NCBI GenBank assembly: GCA_022559845.1
Contig: CM040124.1
Span: 65,867,491 to 65,931,490 of the forward strand
Direction of reading: 5' to 3'
DNA from: Amorphophallus konjac
Lineage: Eukaryota; Streptophyta; Magnoliopsida; Alismatales; Araceae
Length of the DNA: 64,000 bases
Below, piece after piece: positions 55,026-64,000 of this stretch (position 1 is its first letter; each line of letters starts with the position of its first letter). The notes under the pieces are model-generated. The model had not been told where the DNA came from. It saw only the letters and a program-made list of their open reading frames with translations, and searched no databases. The position numbers were made by a program, and so were the translations under genes.

Positions 55026-56596
55026 ATGTGTTTTTGACGAGGATGAGATGAACTTCTGAGAGACACATGAGTTGAATGTGTTTCATATTGTAATATTATC
55101 CCTTTTTCAAGAATGGCAGTAGCATCCCTTAACTCATTGACTTCATGCTTTGGTGATTGAATCTTATTTTCAACCATTTCTTTGGCTTGAATGCATGCAT
55201 TTCTTTCCAACTTTTCTTGTTCTAAATTTCTTTCTAAGTCTTCATGCATTTTGGTAAAGGTGGCTTGGTCCTCTCGCATGCATGAACTCTCATCTTCAAA
55301 TAGCTCAACCTTAGACACAAGAATTTCATTTTCATGTTTCAACTTTTCAGACTCAAATTTTAAAACATGACAATTCTTACAAGACTTTGCAGCATGCACA
55401 AAATGATCAATTTTCTTTTTCAGATTTCTATTTTCAGATCTGATTTTTTTGCATTTTTCATACAAAGACTCATAAGCAATCTGCCATTGTTCACATGTAA
55501 GAGATTCGGTTTCAGAATTTACCTCATTGGCGTCGTCTTCATTTGCCATGAAACATAAATTCTGAACCAGCTCATCCAGTTCATCTTCATTAGCCGACTC
55601 TTCCTCATCTTCATCACTCCATGTGGCCACCATGGCCTTTGACTTCTTGAACTTTCCTTTCTTGAACTTTTTCATCAGATCGGGGCACTCACCCCGCATA
55701 TGATCGGGCTTCTTGCATTCGTAGCAAATAACTTCTTCCTTCTTGCTACTTTCACCTCTGTTAGGACCTTGCTTCCTTGGTCCTTTTCTGAATTGGCCAC
55801 CGAACTTTCTTGTTCCTTTGATGAATCTTCTTGCTCTTCTTGTGATCATGGCAACCAGCTCCTCATCTTCGGTGTTGCCGGTGGAATCATTGTCACTGCC
55901 CTCTGATTCTTGTGGGTTCACCTTTAGGGCCAATGGTGTGACTACCTTCTTCTTCTTGTGATCGTCCTCGCTCCTTTTGATGTTGATTTCATAAGTCATC
56001 AAGGAGCCAATTAACTCGTCCAATTTCAAGGTGCTGAGATCCTTTGAGTCCTCAATTACAGTGGCCTTTGTGTGCCATTGTGATGACAGGGATCTCAAAA
56101 CTTTTCTGACGAGTTCCTTATCTGAATATTCCTTACCTAGACCCTTTAGTCCATTTGTTATTTCTGTCAATCTTGCAAACATATCAGAAATGGACTCCTC
56201 TGGTTTCATCATAAACAACTCATAATCCTGGACTAACAGATTCACCTTGGTTTCCTTTTCTTCTGATGTTTCTTCATAGATCAACCGCAGCTTGTTCCAC
56301 ATCTCCTGCGCAGAAGAACACATGGAAATACGTGAGTATTCATTAGGATGAATGGCACACTGTATTATATTCATGGCTTTAAAGTTTGCTGAACACTTCT
56401 TTATATCCTCATCATCCCACTCATCCTCATTTTGAGACAGAGTATACGGACCCTTGCTAATGACGCGCCACACGTCATAGTCTTGGGCATGTAGAAAGAC
56501 ATACATTCTATTTTTCCAATAAGGGTAATTTGATCCATCAAAGAACGAGGGTCTTTGGATCGAATGCCCTTCGGGCATCATCCCCTTGTTTGCCAT
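55007..56596 (-). CDS. gag: SIR-A gag, main part
   Basis: This is the particle protein, 529 residues open. It has EGHSIQRPSFFDGSNYPYW at residues 9-27, AQDYDVWRVI near 37-46, a capsid-like region with MKPEESISDMFARL and HTKATVIEDSKDL, then a basic linker, one CX2CX4HX4C knuckle at about 291-304 (CYEC...H...C) and KAMVATWSDED. The remainder is a long coiled coil (residues 380-500). The ATG at 56596 lies 65 bases from the LTR, right after the primer site, and is probably real. The last 20 or so residues come from a shifted frame. Confidence 0.9.
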   Translation of the reverse strand: MANKGMMPEGHSIQRPSFFDGSNYPYWKNRMYVFLHAQDYDVWRVISKGPYTLSQNEDEWDDEDIKKCSANFKAMNIIQCAIHPNEYSRISMCSSAQEMWNKLRLIYEETSEEKETKVNLLVQDYELFMMKPEESISDMFARLTEITNGLKGLGKEYSDKELVRKVLRSLSSQWHTKATVIEDSKDLSTLKLDELIGSLMTYEINIKRSEDDHKKKKVVTPLALKVNPQESEGSDNDSTGNTEDEELVAMITRRARRFIKGTRKFGGQFRKGPRKQGPNRGESSKKEEVICYECKKPDHMRGECPDLMKKFKKGKFKKSKAMVATWSDEDEEESANEDELDELVQNLCFMANEDDANEVNSETESLTCEQWQIAYESLYEKCKKIRSENRNLKKKIDHFVHAAKSCKNCHVLKFESEKLKHENEILVSKVELFEDESSCMREDQATFTKMHEDLERNLEQEKLERNACIQAKEMVENKIQSPKHEVNELRDATAILEKGIILQYETHSTHVSLRSSSHPRQKHMCIIQS

Positions 56597-56646
56597 ATAA
56601 AGGGATCTGCTCTACGACCGTGTGGTCGAGTAAAATAGAGACCAAA

Positions 56647-56658
56647 GCTCTGATACCA
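56647..56658 (-). other. SIR-A primer-binding site (initiator Met tRNA)
   Basis: Minus strand TGGTATCAGAGC, two bases from the 5' LTR. Confidence 0.85.
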
Positions 56659-56660
56659 AT

Positions 56661-58451
56661 TGTTGAGTCCCGAACGGTGGCAATCAAGAGGGGAGGGGTG
56701 AATTGATTGGCCAATAAAAATTTCTTCCAAGTGAAAACAATGTTAATTAAACTCACAAGCACTTGGCCTCACTCGAACATGATCTCACTTGTGAATGCGT
56801 GTAGATAAGGGTAGGTGTTTGATTAAGGAATTGGTGTACGCTCAACTCACCGTGAAGCCCACTCGACAAAGAATCTGGAAAATCAAACCACAAGTAACAC
56901 ACGGAGTTTTTAGGTGGTTCGGGTACACTGAAGTGTCCCCTACGTCCACCCCTCACAGTGAGGATTAAGACTTCACTATGAAGTGAGCCACACACACACG
57001 CTGTGTAGAACAGCAAACACACACACGCGGCACCCGATTTGGGCAACCACACACATATACACACACGTTCGTGTTTCCGAACACGAACACCACACATCAG
57101 AATCTGATTCAAGTTTTTACAACAAATGCTCAAGTTCAAACTAAATGATTATGAAAATAAGGAGTGAAGAATGCTTTATCGTGGTTGAAGCTCCCCCTTT
57201 CACTTCCTTGAAGGTAAATGAATGCTTCTGCAAGAGGAAGATTGATCCTTGAGGAAGAATGAAGCTATGTCGCACAAGCAAGGTTGCAGCTTTGATATCC
57301 CACGCAGCTTGCTGTTGAGGATAATGTGGAGGTCTGATTCAAGCTTCTTCCTTTCACTTTTAGGTTCAGAACAAGGTGGAAGAAAGCCCTTGAGCTACTA
57401 CTGCGAACCTGCACTCATAAAAGTTAGAATAAGAAGCACACCTTTAGATATTCCTCTTACTTAGGATTTCATACCCCAATAAGATGTATATATAGAGCTT
57501 GGTTCGTTCAAAGATACCCTAGAGACCAGATCTACAATATCTGGAACGATTTAGGGAAGTTGGACTGGTTGGAAAGACTTTTGGTGCAAGTGCACGGAAG
57601 TCCAAAATGACGGCTCAAGGTTCGTAACTGAAAGGGTCGACCCTCGTGAGGGTTTTAGAGGGTTTAAGGGTTTCTGGGCCAATGGGTCGACCCTCGGGGG
57701 TTGTCCGCGCGGGTTTTAAATAACATGATCAGGGGTCGACCCTCGCGTGAATGGGTCGACCCTTGGGGTCGACCCTTGCAGGTGTGGTGAAGGAACCCGC
57801 CGGGTTTTTAAATTAAGTTACCAGGGTCGACCCTAAGGGTTGCGGCTGGGGGTCGACCCAATGGGTCGACCCTTTTAGCTGAAGTTCAAAAAAGCCCAAG
57901 TTGACAGAACCAGGGGACCTAGGGGTCGAGCCAATGGGTCGACCCTTGTTCCAGAACTTCCAAAAGGTTGAATAAAAGGTCACTAAGTCCAAGAACAAGT
58001 CAGAGGGTTTCAAGTTGGGTTTTTAAAACATGAGAGGGAGTGTTGTTAAAACATGAATAAGAAAAACCCAATACATTTAAGCTTAGAAAAGACCCAAACC
58101 AATCTGACCCTTGAGATCAAAAATAATGAACATCAAACCACAAGATTAAGGTCCAAAGAGTTGAAGTGGATCTCACCGACCGTCCTTGAGCTCCTTAAGT
58201 GTTTAGGCATGTTCCTTGCCCTACAAAGACATAATTGGAAATTAGTTGTAGCCTTGCAATTTGAGTTCAAGAGGCATACCCGTTGAGGTTGTTCTTTAAC
58301 CTTCTTTGCTCCATGACCTCAATAGGAAGTTAAGCTTTGCAAGACTTTAGATGTTAGAACACTTCAAAGACAATATATATATATACATATAGTGTTTGGT
58401 CATCATCAAAAGCTATCAAATTAGTCATTCACTCAAGGAGGGGGTTCTACA
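56661..58451 (-). repeat. SIR-A 5' LTR
   Basis: Begins TGTTGAGTCCCGAACGG and ends GGGGGTTCTACA. TATA box at 57487-57494 (minus). Palindromes at about 57635-57945, fewer than in the 3' LTR. It lacks the long AT run of its sister. Confidence 0.9.
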
Positions 58452-59010
58452 GGTTAAACCAGCGCGGAAAGGAGGTGCGCCGGTTTAGCCCACCTGCAAT
58501 AAGCGCGTCGGATCACCGAGGGAAGCAGGGCGCGCCGATTTAAGGCCTCTTGGAGGGGCGCGCCAACTTGAGGCCAGGTCGCGCCGGCTTAAGTATCAAG
58601 AGACTTCGTCTTGGCTTCGTGGCGATTCAGATGAACATTTGCGCTCCCGCGAGGATTTGGTTGTAATGCACCGCCTCCGAGGTGTTTGATTTGAAGCCTC
58701 CAAGCCCCAATTTAGGACTTTGAGTGATTTCTAGCACATGTCGAACCCGTGTCCGAATTCTTGGGTTTTCTCACGATTCGGGCTTCGGCATAGCCGGTTG
58801 GAGAGTTGTGGCCATTTCTTCCGCCTGGGGGGGCTTCCCAACAGGGTAGCGGACCACCAAGAGCGTTCTCGTCCTGATCGGGCGAGGTATGGGGTTTATT
58901 CGGCCTTCCCGTCTTTGACTTGATCTTGGATGCGTAGACGTGAGTGCCGTATGATCATCATCATCATTTTTTGACGTCCACACTGCCCTTACCTGATTCC
59001 TATGTAGGGC
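58452..59010. other. Old GC-rich host sequence with GCGCCGG motifs, right part
   Basis: It continues 22234-23859 after SIR-A. Motif copies are at about 58486, 58532, 58558 and 58590 (GCGCCGGTTTA, GCGCCGATTTAAG, GCGCCAACTTGAG, GCGCCGGCTTAAG). No gene is seen in the rest. Confidence 0.5.
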
Positions 59011-60190
59011 CATGGAGAGGTGTCTACCCTTCTTCCGGCTCATCAAACAAGTGAACAAGTCCCCGGAGAGGAGGGGACAGATCGACTGGGATCAGGAGTA
59101 CGAGTAAGCCTTTGAAGAACTCAAGCGGTACCTGACTTCTCCTCCTGTGCTCTCCAAGCCCCGGAGTGGGGAGCAGTTACTCCTCTACTTGTCCGTAACC
59201 TCGAGCACCCTGAGCGCTGTGCTCGCCTGAGAAGAGGACAAAGTTAAGATACTAGTTTATTACATAACCCGAGCACTCCAAGGCCCAGAGTTTGGTACTT
59301 GCGGACGGAGAAGTTCATGTTAGCTTTAGTTATGGTCGTGTGAAAGCTACGACCATACTTTCTTTCCCATCCAATTGTGGTCCTTACCGATCAACCCCTG
59401 TGCCAAATCCTCCAGAACCCAAATGCATCAGGGAGGCTCATCAAATGGGCCATTGAACTATGGGAGTTTGACATCAAGTTTCGCCCAAGAACTGTGATCA
59501 AAGCTCAGGCCCTTGCAGACTTCGTCATTGAATGCACGCATGTAGGGGAGGAATCGCCCGAGCAATCCTCAATGCGAAGGTGGGAGCTCTACATAGATGG
59601 TTCATCCTACGTCGCTGGCAGCGTGGCTGGCCTAGTCCTTTTGTCCTCGGAAGGGGTGGAGCTGCAATATGCCCTTCGCTTCAATTTCCTAGTGACCAAC
59701 AATGTGGCAGAGTACGAAGCACTGCTCTTAGGCCTTCGTATGGCGAAGCACCTCGGGGCGACCAACTTACATGTCTACAGCGACTCCTTGCTCGTCGCCA
59801 GCCATGTTAGAGGAGAGTTCGAAGCCCAGGAGCCAGTGATGGTGAAGTACCTCAAAAAGGTGAAGGAATCCACGTCAACATTATCCCATTTTGAAATGGT
59901 ACATATCCCAAGGGAAGAGAACGTCGAATCAGATGCCCTTTCTTGCGTAGCATCCTGGATGACTATTTCTAATTGAGAGCTATCCTGGTAGAGGAGTTAC
60001 ATATGCCAAGCATCGAAGAGCCAAACCCCTAGGTGAACGCCATAGACTATAAGCCATCATGGATGGACTTGATCTTGGATTTTCTCCTACGATAACACCT
60101 CCCCAACGACCATGTCGATGCCCACCGTACGCGAGCACGAGCAGCATGTTTCATGATCATTGATGGTCATGATGTGACATGACCAATTGA
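59011..60190 (+). pseudogene. pol: TAT: Tat-lineage gypsy reverse transcriptase end and two RNase H domains
   Basis: It starts within the reverse transcriptase connection (RCLPFFRLIKQ, then AFEELKRYLTSPPVLSKP) with stops TAA at 59105 and TGA at 59228 and 59347 (approximate), and a frameshift near 59290. The first RNase H is the decayed type seen in Tat elements. The open part 59377-59976 contains an archaeal-type RNase H with WELYIDGSS, NNVAEYEALLLGLRMAKHLG, HVYSDSLLV and ENVESDALS; acidic residues D74, E112, D136 and D186 are all present. After a stop, a linker with PSWMDLILDFLL-like sequence is readable to 60170. Two RNase H domains in a row mark the Tat lineage (Ogre, Retand and relatives). 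Integrase is absent; DEL begins at 60191. Confidence 0.85.
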
Positions 60191-62584
60191 TGTGACACGA
60201 CCCCTCGGACCTAGATTCGCAAGCAACTGAACCGAACGGTAGACCCACTCAAGTGGGTTTACCCGCGTCGCGCACACCCGGGTCCGTAGGTGGACCGGCG
60301 ATAGTGGAGAGGGTCCGAAGTGGGACCTCGCCTTTCTGGGGATTTGACAAGCTTGGGCTGCACCCTTAAGGTCCTGGATGCCCAATTTCGTGGGCGTCCA
60401 GCACACCAAGGGCATGGGTTGTAGGGTTGCCCTCTCAACTCACTCCGCGGTGGTCGCTCAATTGGATGGTAGATTCGGGCCGGGCACTCGCCTCACCACC
60501 GACGAGCAACTTAGAAGCAATACAAATTAAGCAAGGAATGCCATCAAAGAGAAGTGACCAGAAGCTCACCTGATCGGCGTGAATACACCGATCCCGACCG
60601 GAGACGAGGGCTAGCGGGGAGGCGTGGGCTACCCGCACGCCGCGCCGATGACACTTCAGCCGATGACCTGCTAGTACAATCACTACGCCCTCATAGAGGG
60701 GGTGGACTAGGGGTAGGGGTAATCCAATTACAATCAAAACCACCTCCACGCAGGGAGGGACGGTCAGCCGGCCGGGCGGGATAAGGAAGAAAGCTAAGGA
60801 AGAAGCCGATTGGTCCCTTAGCCGGTTCTATCTGCTTCTGTGAGTGCCTGACAGGTACTCGCTGTTGACGCTGCCACGGGTTCTCCCGAACTTAGAATTT
60901 GTCAAAACTAGTGCTGAATCTTCACTGACTGATCCGGGAGGGCTCCTGAATTTTCTTGTGAGTTCTGGATGTCGCCGACCACCGGGGCGGAATCTGGAAC
61001 TGGACCATTCTGTTCTGTCTCGGACTGACTCTGGAACTCTCCAGCAGGAAGAAGAAGCCGCCACGAACACTCCCGTGCTCCTAAGGTGACGTAGCTTATG
61101 TCGATACAACCGCAGGAGGGTCCTCTTCGAGCAGCAACCAGAAATAATGCCAGAGGAGGTCGAAGCAGAGAGATAGAGCCCGTGGAGTGAAGGGGTGTCT
61201 GTCATGCTCTGACAAGACAGACCTGTGCACCTGGGGTAGGAAAATCAGAACTCTGTGCTTCGGGCTTCAAATGGCGCTCCGTTTCTTGGCGATGCTAGGG
61301 GACTTGTAGGAGGAGACTTAAGCCAAAGAATCATGTCAAAACTCCCACAGGAGCGGCCATGGTCGCACTTTAACTGGGCCTCTGGTCTTCTGCAGGAGTC
61401 CGGTTATGCAGTCTAGGGAGGATGGCTCTCACGGGCAGCTCGGTGCTCGAACGATGACGAAACCACCTCGCCTGGAAAGCTCTCTGGATGACCTTTCCAA
61501 AGATATATGATTTTCCACCAGAATGTTCGGGGAAGGGCCAGAGACGATGCTGCTTCCAGGACCCTGATTTGTTGCCTGCGAACTGGGTTGAGCCGGTTGG
61601 AGAAAGTGGTTGCTAGTGGTGGCAAGAGGTGAGGGGTTGCGATGGGATGAGGTCTAATGGCTGTAAAAGGTGTAGGGGGATCGATTAGGGGGTGGAATGG
61701 GATGGTGGAGAGGCTGGGAAGAGGGCTGGGTCACAGCTAGCAAGTGGAGGGGGAGAGAGGGTGGAGGGCGCAGGTTGGCCTAGGGGAAAGGTGGAGGCTT
61801 CTCTCTTGGTTTGAATGGGTGGTTAATGGGGGTTAATTTTGGTCTTTGGAAGGGAAAGGGGTGCTTGGGAGAATGAAAGGGTGGCTTGGGAAGAGGAAGG
61901 GTGGCTTGGGGAGATGGGATTTTCCCTTGGGAGAGGGAACGGTGTATGGGGAGTGTCAAAGGTCACCTAGAAAGGGGAAGGGAATTGATGGGAGGAGTTA
62001 TTGCTTCTAGGGAGGTGTAGAGGCAGGGTGATGTGGCAAGAGGAGATTGGATGAGGTGGAGCTTAGGTGGAGAGAGGAGAGAGAGAGGGCGGTGCGCCCT
62101 AGAGAGAGAAGGGGGTTGCCCCTTTATAGAGAGAGAGAGAGAGAGAGGGGAATCCACCCCTTAGAGAGAGAGAGGGAGAGAGAGAATCTCACACAATTTT
62201 GGTGGATTTCAAACTTTCATTCAATAATTCATTAGTTCCAAATGGTGGGAGTGGGGTCCTATTTATAAGATTCCCAGAATTTAACATAAGTCCCTGACTT
62301 TTGGACTACTAACAAGAAACCAAGGGGGTGGGGGCGCCCCGGGGCCTAGCCCATCTAATTGGGCCCAATAACCAAACTAGACAATCTATTGACACTTGAC
62401 TTAGGGTTATAACTCTTATACCTAGGTACTGGACTCAAATAAAAGGAAAATTACATGGTTTATGACTCAAATAAAATATAAAAATTACATGCCAGGACTA
62501 AGAAAAATGTGGCGAACAAGATGAAGCACAGCTGGCGAGCAATGGGACTCGAAAAATGTGGAGTGGTCGGAGATGTCCCCATCA
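60191..62584 (-). repeat. DEL 3' LTR (Del/Tekay-like gypsy)
   Basis: Begins TGTGACACGACCCC (minus-strand end GGGGTCGTGTCACA), typical of plant chromovirus LTRs. The right end is placed at 62584 because CACCCCGGGGGTA next to it looks like a polypurine tract on the minus strand; this is less certain. A TATAAAT box lies at 62262-62268 (minus). Short GA runs occur at 62069-62190. No gene is supported inside. Confidence 0.55.
62262..62268 (-). promoter_or_regulatory. DEL LTR TATA box
   Basis: Minus strand TATAAAT followed by AGGACCCC. It is in the right direction and about 320 bases inside the proposed LTR start. Confidence 0.5.
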
Positions 62585-63209
62585 TACCCCCGGGGTGTGA
62601 AGAACTCGACTCCGTCGAGTATGGGTCCGCCGGGGAAGAGGCCCTCCATTGTAGCTCCGGGCAGGCCATGACCCCCAAACTCAACCTCGCGTTCTCAGCC
62701 AGGGGACGGCTCTTCATCCTCTCAAGGTGGCCCAGGCACACCCTCTTGCTGGCGATGGTACCCTACTTGTCTAGTATTGCCTCCGTGTGCACACGTCGGA
62801 CTCTCAGGCTGATATATGGAGGCTCTCCGAGGGTATAACTCACAAAGGTGGGGGTAGGCTCAAGATGCTCACTGGGTTCCACCGCGGTGCCCATATAGGG
62901 TGCCAGATCCGCCTTGCCGCAAGTGGGGTGAATCCTAAAACCCATTAGTAAGTCCAACCCGTAAGCCGGGTTGCCAAAGTCACTCAGAACCTGGCAGGGT
63001 CCAAGTCCTCGTGCCCTCAAGTTGGAGGTGACTCTAGGGTAGAGCCACTCCAATGCCACCATCGATAGGTTGCCTATTTGGAATTCCAAGTGGCGCTCGC
63101 GAGTCTTTGCCCGCTCTTTGTCAACCTCACACCTCGTTGCTAGATGCTTTCTTGAATGAGTATGCCATGAGCTATGGTGCGGTGTGGGTGGGAAGTGTGT
63201 GGTATGCAA
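62585..63209 (-). pseudogene. pol: DEL integrase C-terminal remnant
   Basis: The piece 62763-63209 carries an FQIGNLSMV segment, RARGLGPCQVL, NPAYGLDL and FNVADL-like KADLAPY, which match the integrase C-terminal domain of plant chromovirus pol (FxVGDLVMV ... LxARGxGPFKVL ... AYxLDL ... FNVADLxPY). Downstream to 62585 a frame with a SSSSHPGG-type tail probably represents the pol end. The integrase core with its D, D, E residues is not found upstream. Non-functional. Confidence 0.75.
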
Positions 63210-64000
63210 AGGGGGACCGGGACAACCTTATGTAGACCTATCATGCAATGATGCCGTATAGACTTTGGTCGGCCTAGGTGGGCCAGGGCACCCGTAGGTG
63301 TACCTATCATGCAAAGTGGTGATAAATATCGGGGGACCCGGATATCCGTAGATGCTTTTGACATATGTATGACCAATGTTAAATGAGGGAGGGCCGATAC
63401 AGCCGAATATGAACCAATCATGCATCCTACTTGACATGTGGGTGATATGAACGAGTGGACCCGACTTGACATGTGGGTGATATGAATGAGTGGACCCGAC
63501 TTAAGAATCATGCCAAGTGGTGTTGTACGCCAAGACTTATGCACTTTTGTACCAAAGATGTCTCCTATGTGTGGGCTTTTGGACTTCCATTGGAATGGGT
63601 CAAAGGGGTCTAGGAAGGTGGATATCCATGAAGTGGGACACTTCCTCGATCCCTAAGTGTATATTGCCCAAAGTCATGGCACCCATGGTGTAATCTGATT
63701 CTTGGGAGAGATGGGCTCTGTCCAACATAGTGGGTGAGGGTGGGAAAAGGTGGGTGGTGAGTGAGATGGGTGGGTCACAAGGGTATCTAGGCTTCCATAG
63801 GTTGGGATCAAAGGGATCATCAAAAGTGCACCTAAGGAAAAGGAGCACTAAATCCATCCTATCAACCTCAAGGTCCTTACAATATGGTGGTGGGTCTTCC
63901 TCCTCTAATGACATAATTGGGGTGAAGTTATTGGTAGGTGGGTCGGCCATGAGGGGATGGCTTGGCTTTCTACCCGATATTAGGAACTCCAATTCGAGGA
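63210..64000 (-). other. Unassigned sequence upstream of the DEL integrase end
   Basis: In an intact element integrase core should be here, but I find none. There is a 35-base tandem duplication at 63429-63498 and repeated CTATCATGCAA words (63239, 63304). A 130-residue open frame at 63600-63992 (minus) is acidic and proline-rich in its first half and resembles nothing I know; it runs to the window edge region. An insertion or rearrangement within DEL is likely. Confidence 0.35.
63429..63498. repeat. 35-base tandem duplication
   Basis: Two copies, each from ACTTGACATGTGGGTGATAT to GTGGACCCG, differing at one base. Confidence 0.9.

Noticed and set aside
60828..61205. A 125-residue minus-strand ORF
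   Set aside because: It lies inside the DEL LTR, far downstream of its TATA box, with no recognisable motif.

Overview
The window is plant nuclear DNA, and almost all of it is LTR retrotransposons nested inside one another. I see no convincing host gene, rRNA, tRNA or CRISPR array. The evidence for a plant is Sirevirus-type Ty1/copia elements with initiator-Met tRNA primer sites, Ty3/gypsy elements of chromovirus, Tat and Athila-like types, tRNA-Asp primer sites, plant-style TATA boxes with AAACCCTA boxes, and long AT, CT and GT microsatellites. Working names used below: SIR-A to SIR-D (copia/Sirevirus-like), GYP-A to GYP-C (long-LTR gypsy), ATH (Athila-like triple-LTR array), TAT and DEL (gypsy pol remnants).

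Left part (1-22233). GYP-C, a gypsy LTR cut by the window edge (1-1819), abuts the 3' non-coding region of SIR-C. SIR-C is a minus-strand copia relative that keeps a large gag with five zinc knuckles (3768-6032) but has no pol. Its primer site (6142-6153) and LTR (from 6155) follow. That LTR appears interrupted by the solo LTR SIR-D (7191-9254, duplication ATCAA) and, further right, by ATH (9859-21502). ATH has three LTRs and two interiors; the first holds a gag-like frame (12739-14460) and the second is deleted and partly inverted.

Middle part (22234-58451). Here elements lie inside one another, each bounded by a readable target duplication. An old GC-rich sequence with GCGCCGG motifs (22234-23859 and 58452 onward) holds SIR-A (23860-58451, GGTTA). 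SIR-A has gag, a stop-riddled pol and an env-like extra ORF. That ORF is split by GYP-B, a solo LTR (27408-50639, CTTTA). GYP-B is split by SIR-B (29959-49850, TAAAC). SIR-B's gag is split by GYP-A (37762-46990, TGTTT/TGCTT), which has 4-kb LTRs around a 1.3-kb interior carrying only gag.

Right part (58452-64000). A decayed Tat-lineage reverse transcriptase/RNase H/archaeal-type RNase H stretch (59011-60190) is cut by a minus-strand Del/Tekay-like element. Its 3' LTR is 60191-62584, and an integrase C-terminal remnant lies at 62763-63209.

The most interesting signals are in non-coding DNA: arrays of 26-nt inverted-repeat units in the long gypsy LTRs; arrays of GTCGAC-centred palindromes in the Sirevirus LTRs whose flanks change together between families; a GTCGAC motif cluster, leader-like sequence and candidate intron ending exactly at the env-like start codon; and a gag stop at the same place in three Sirevirus families.
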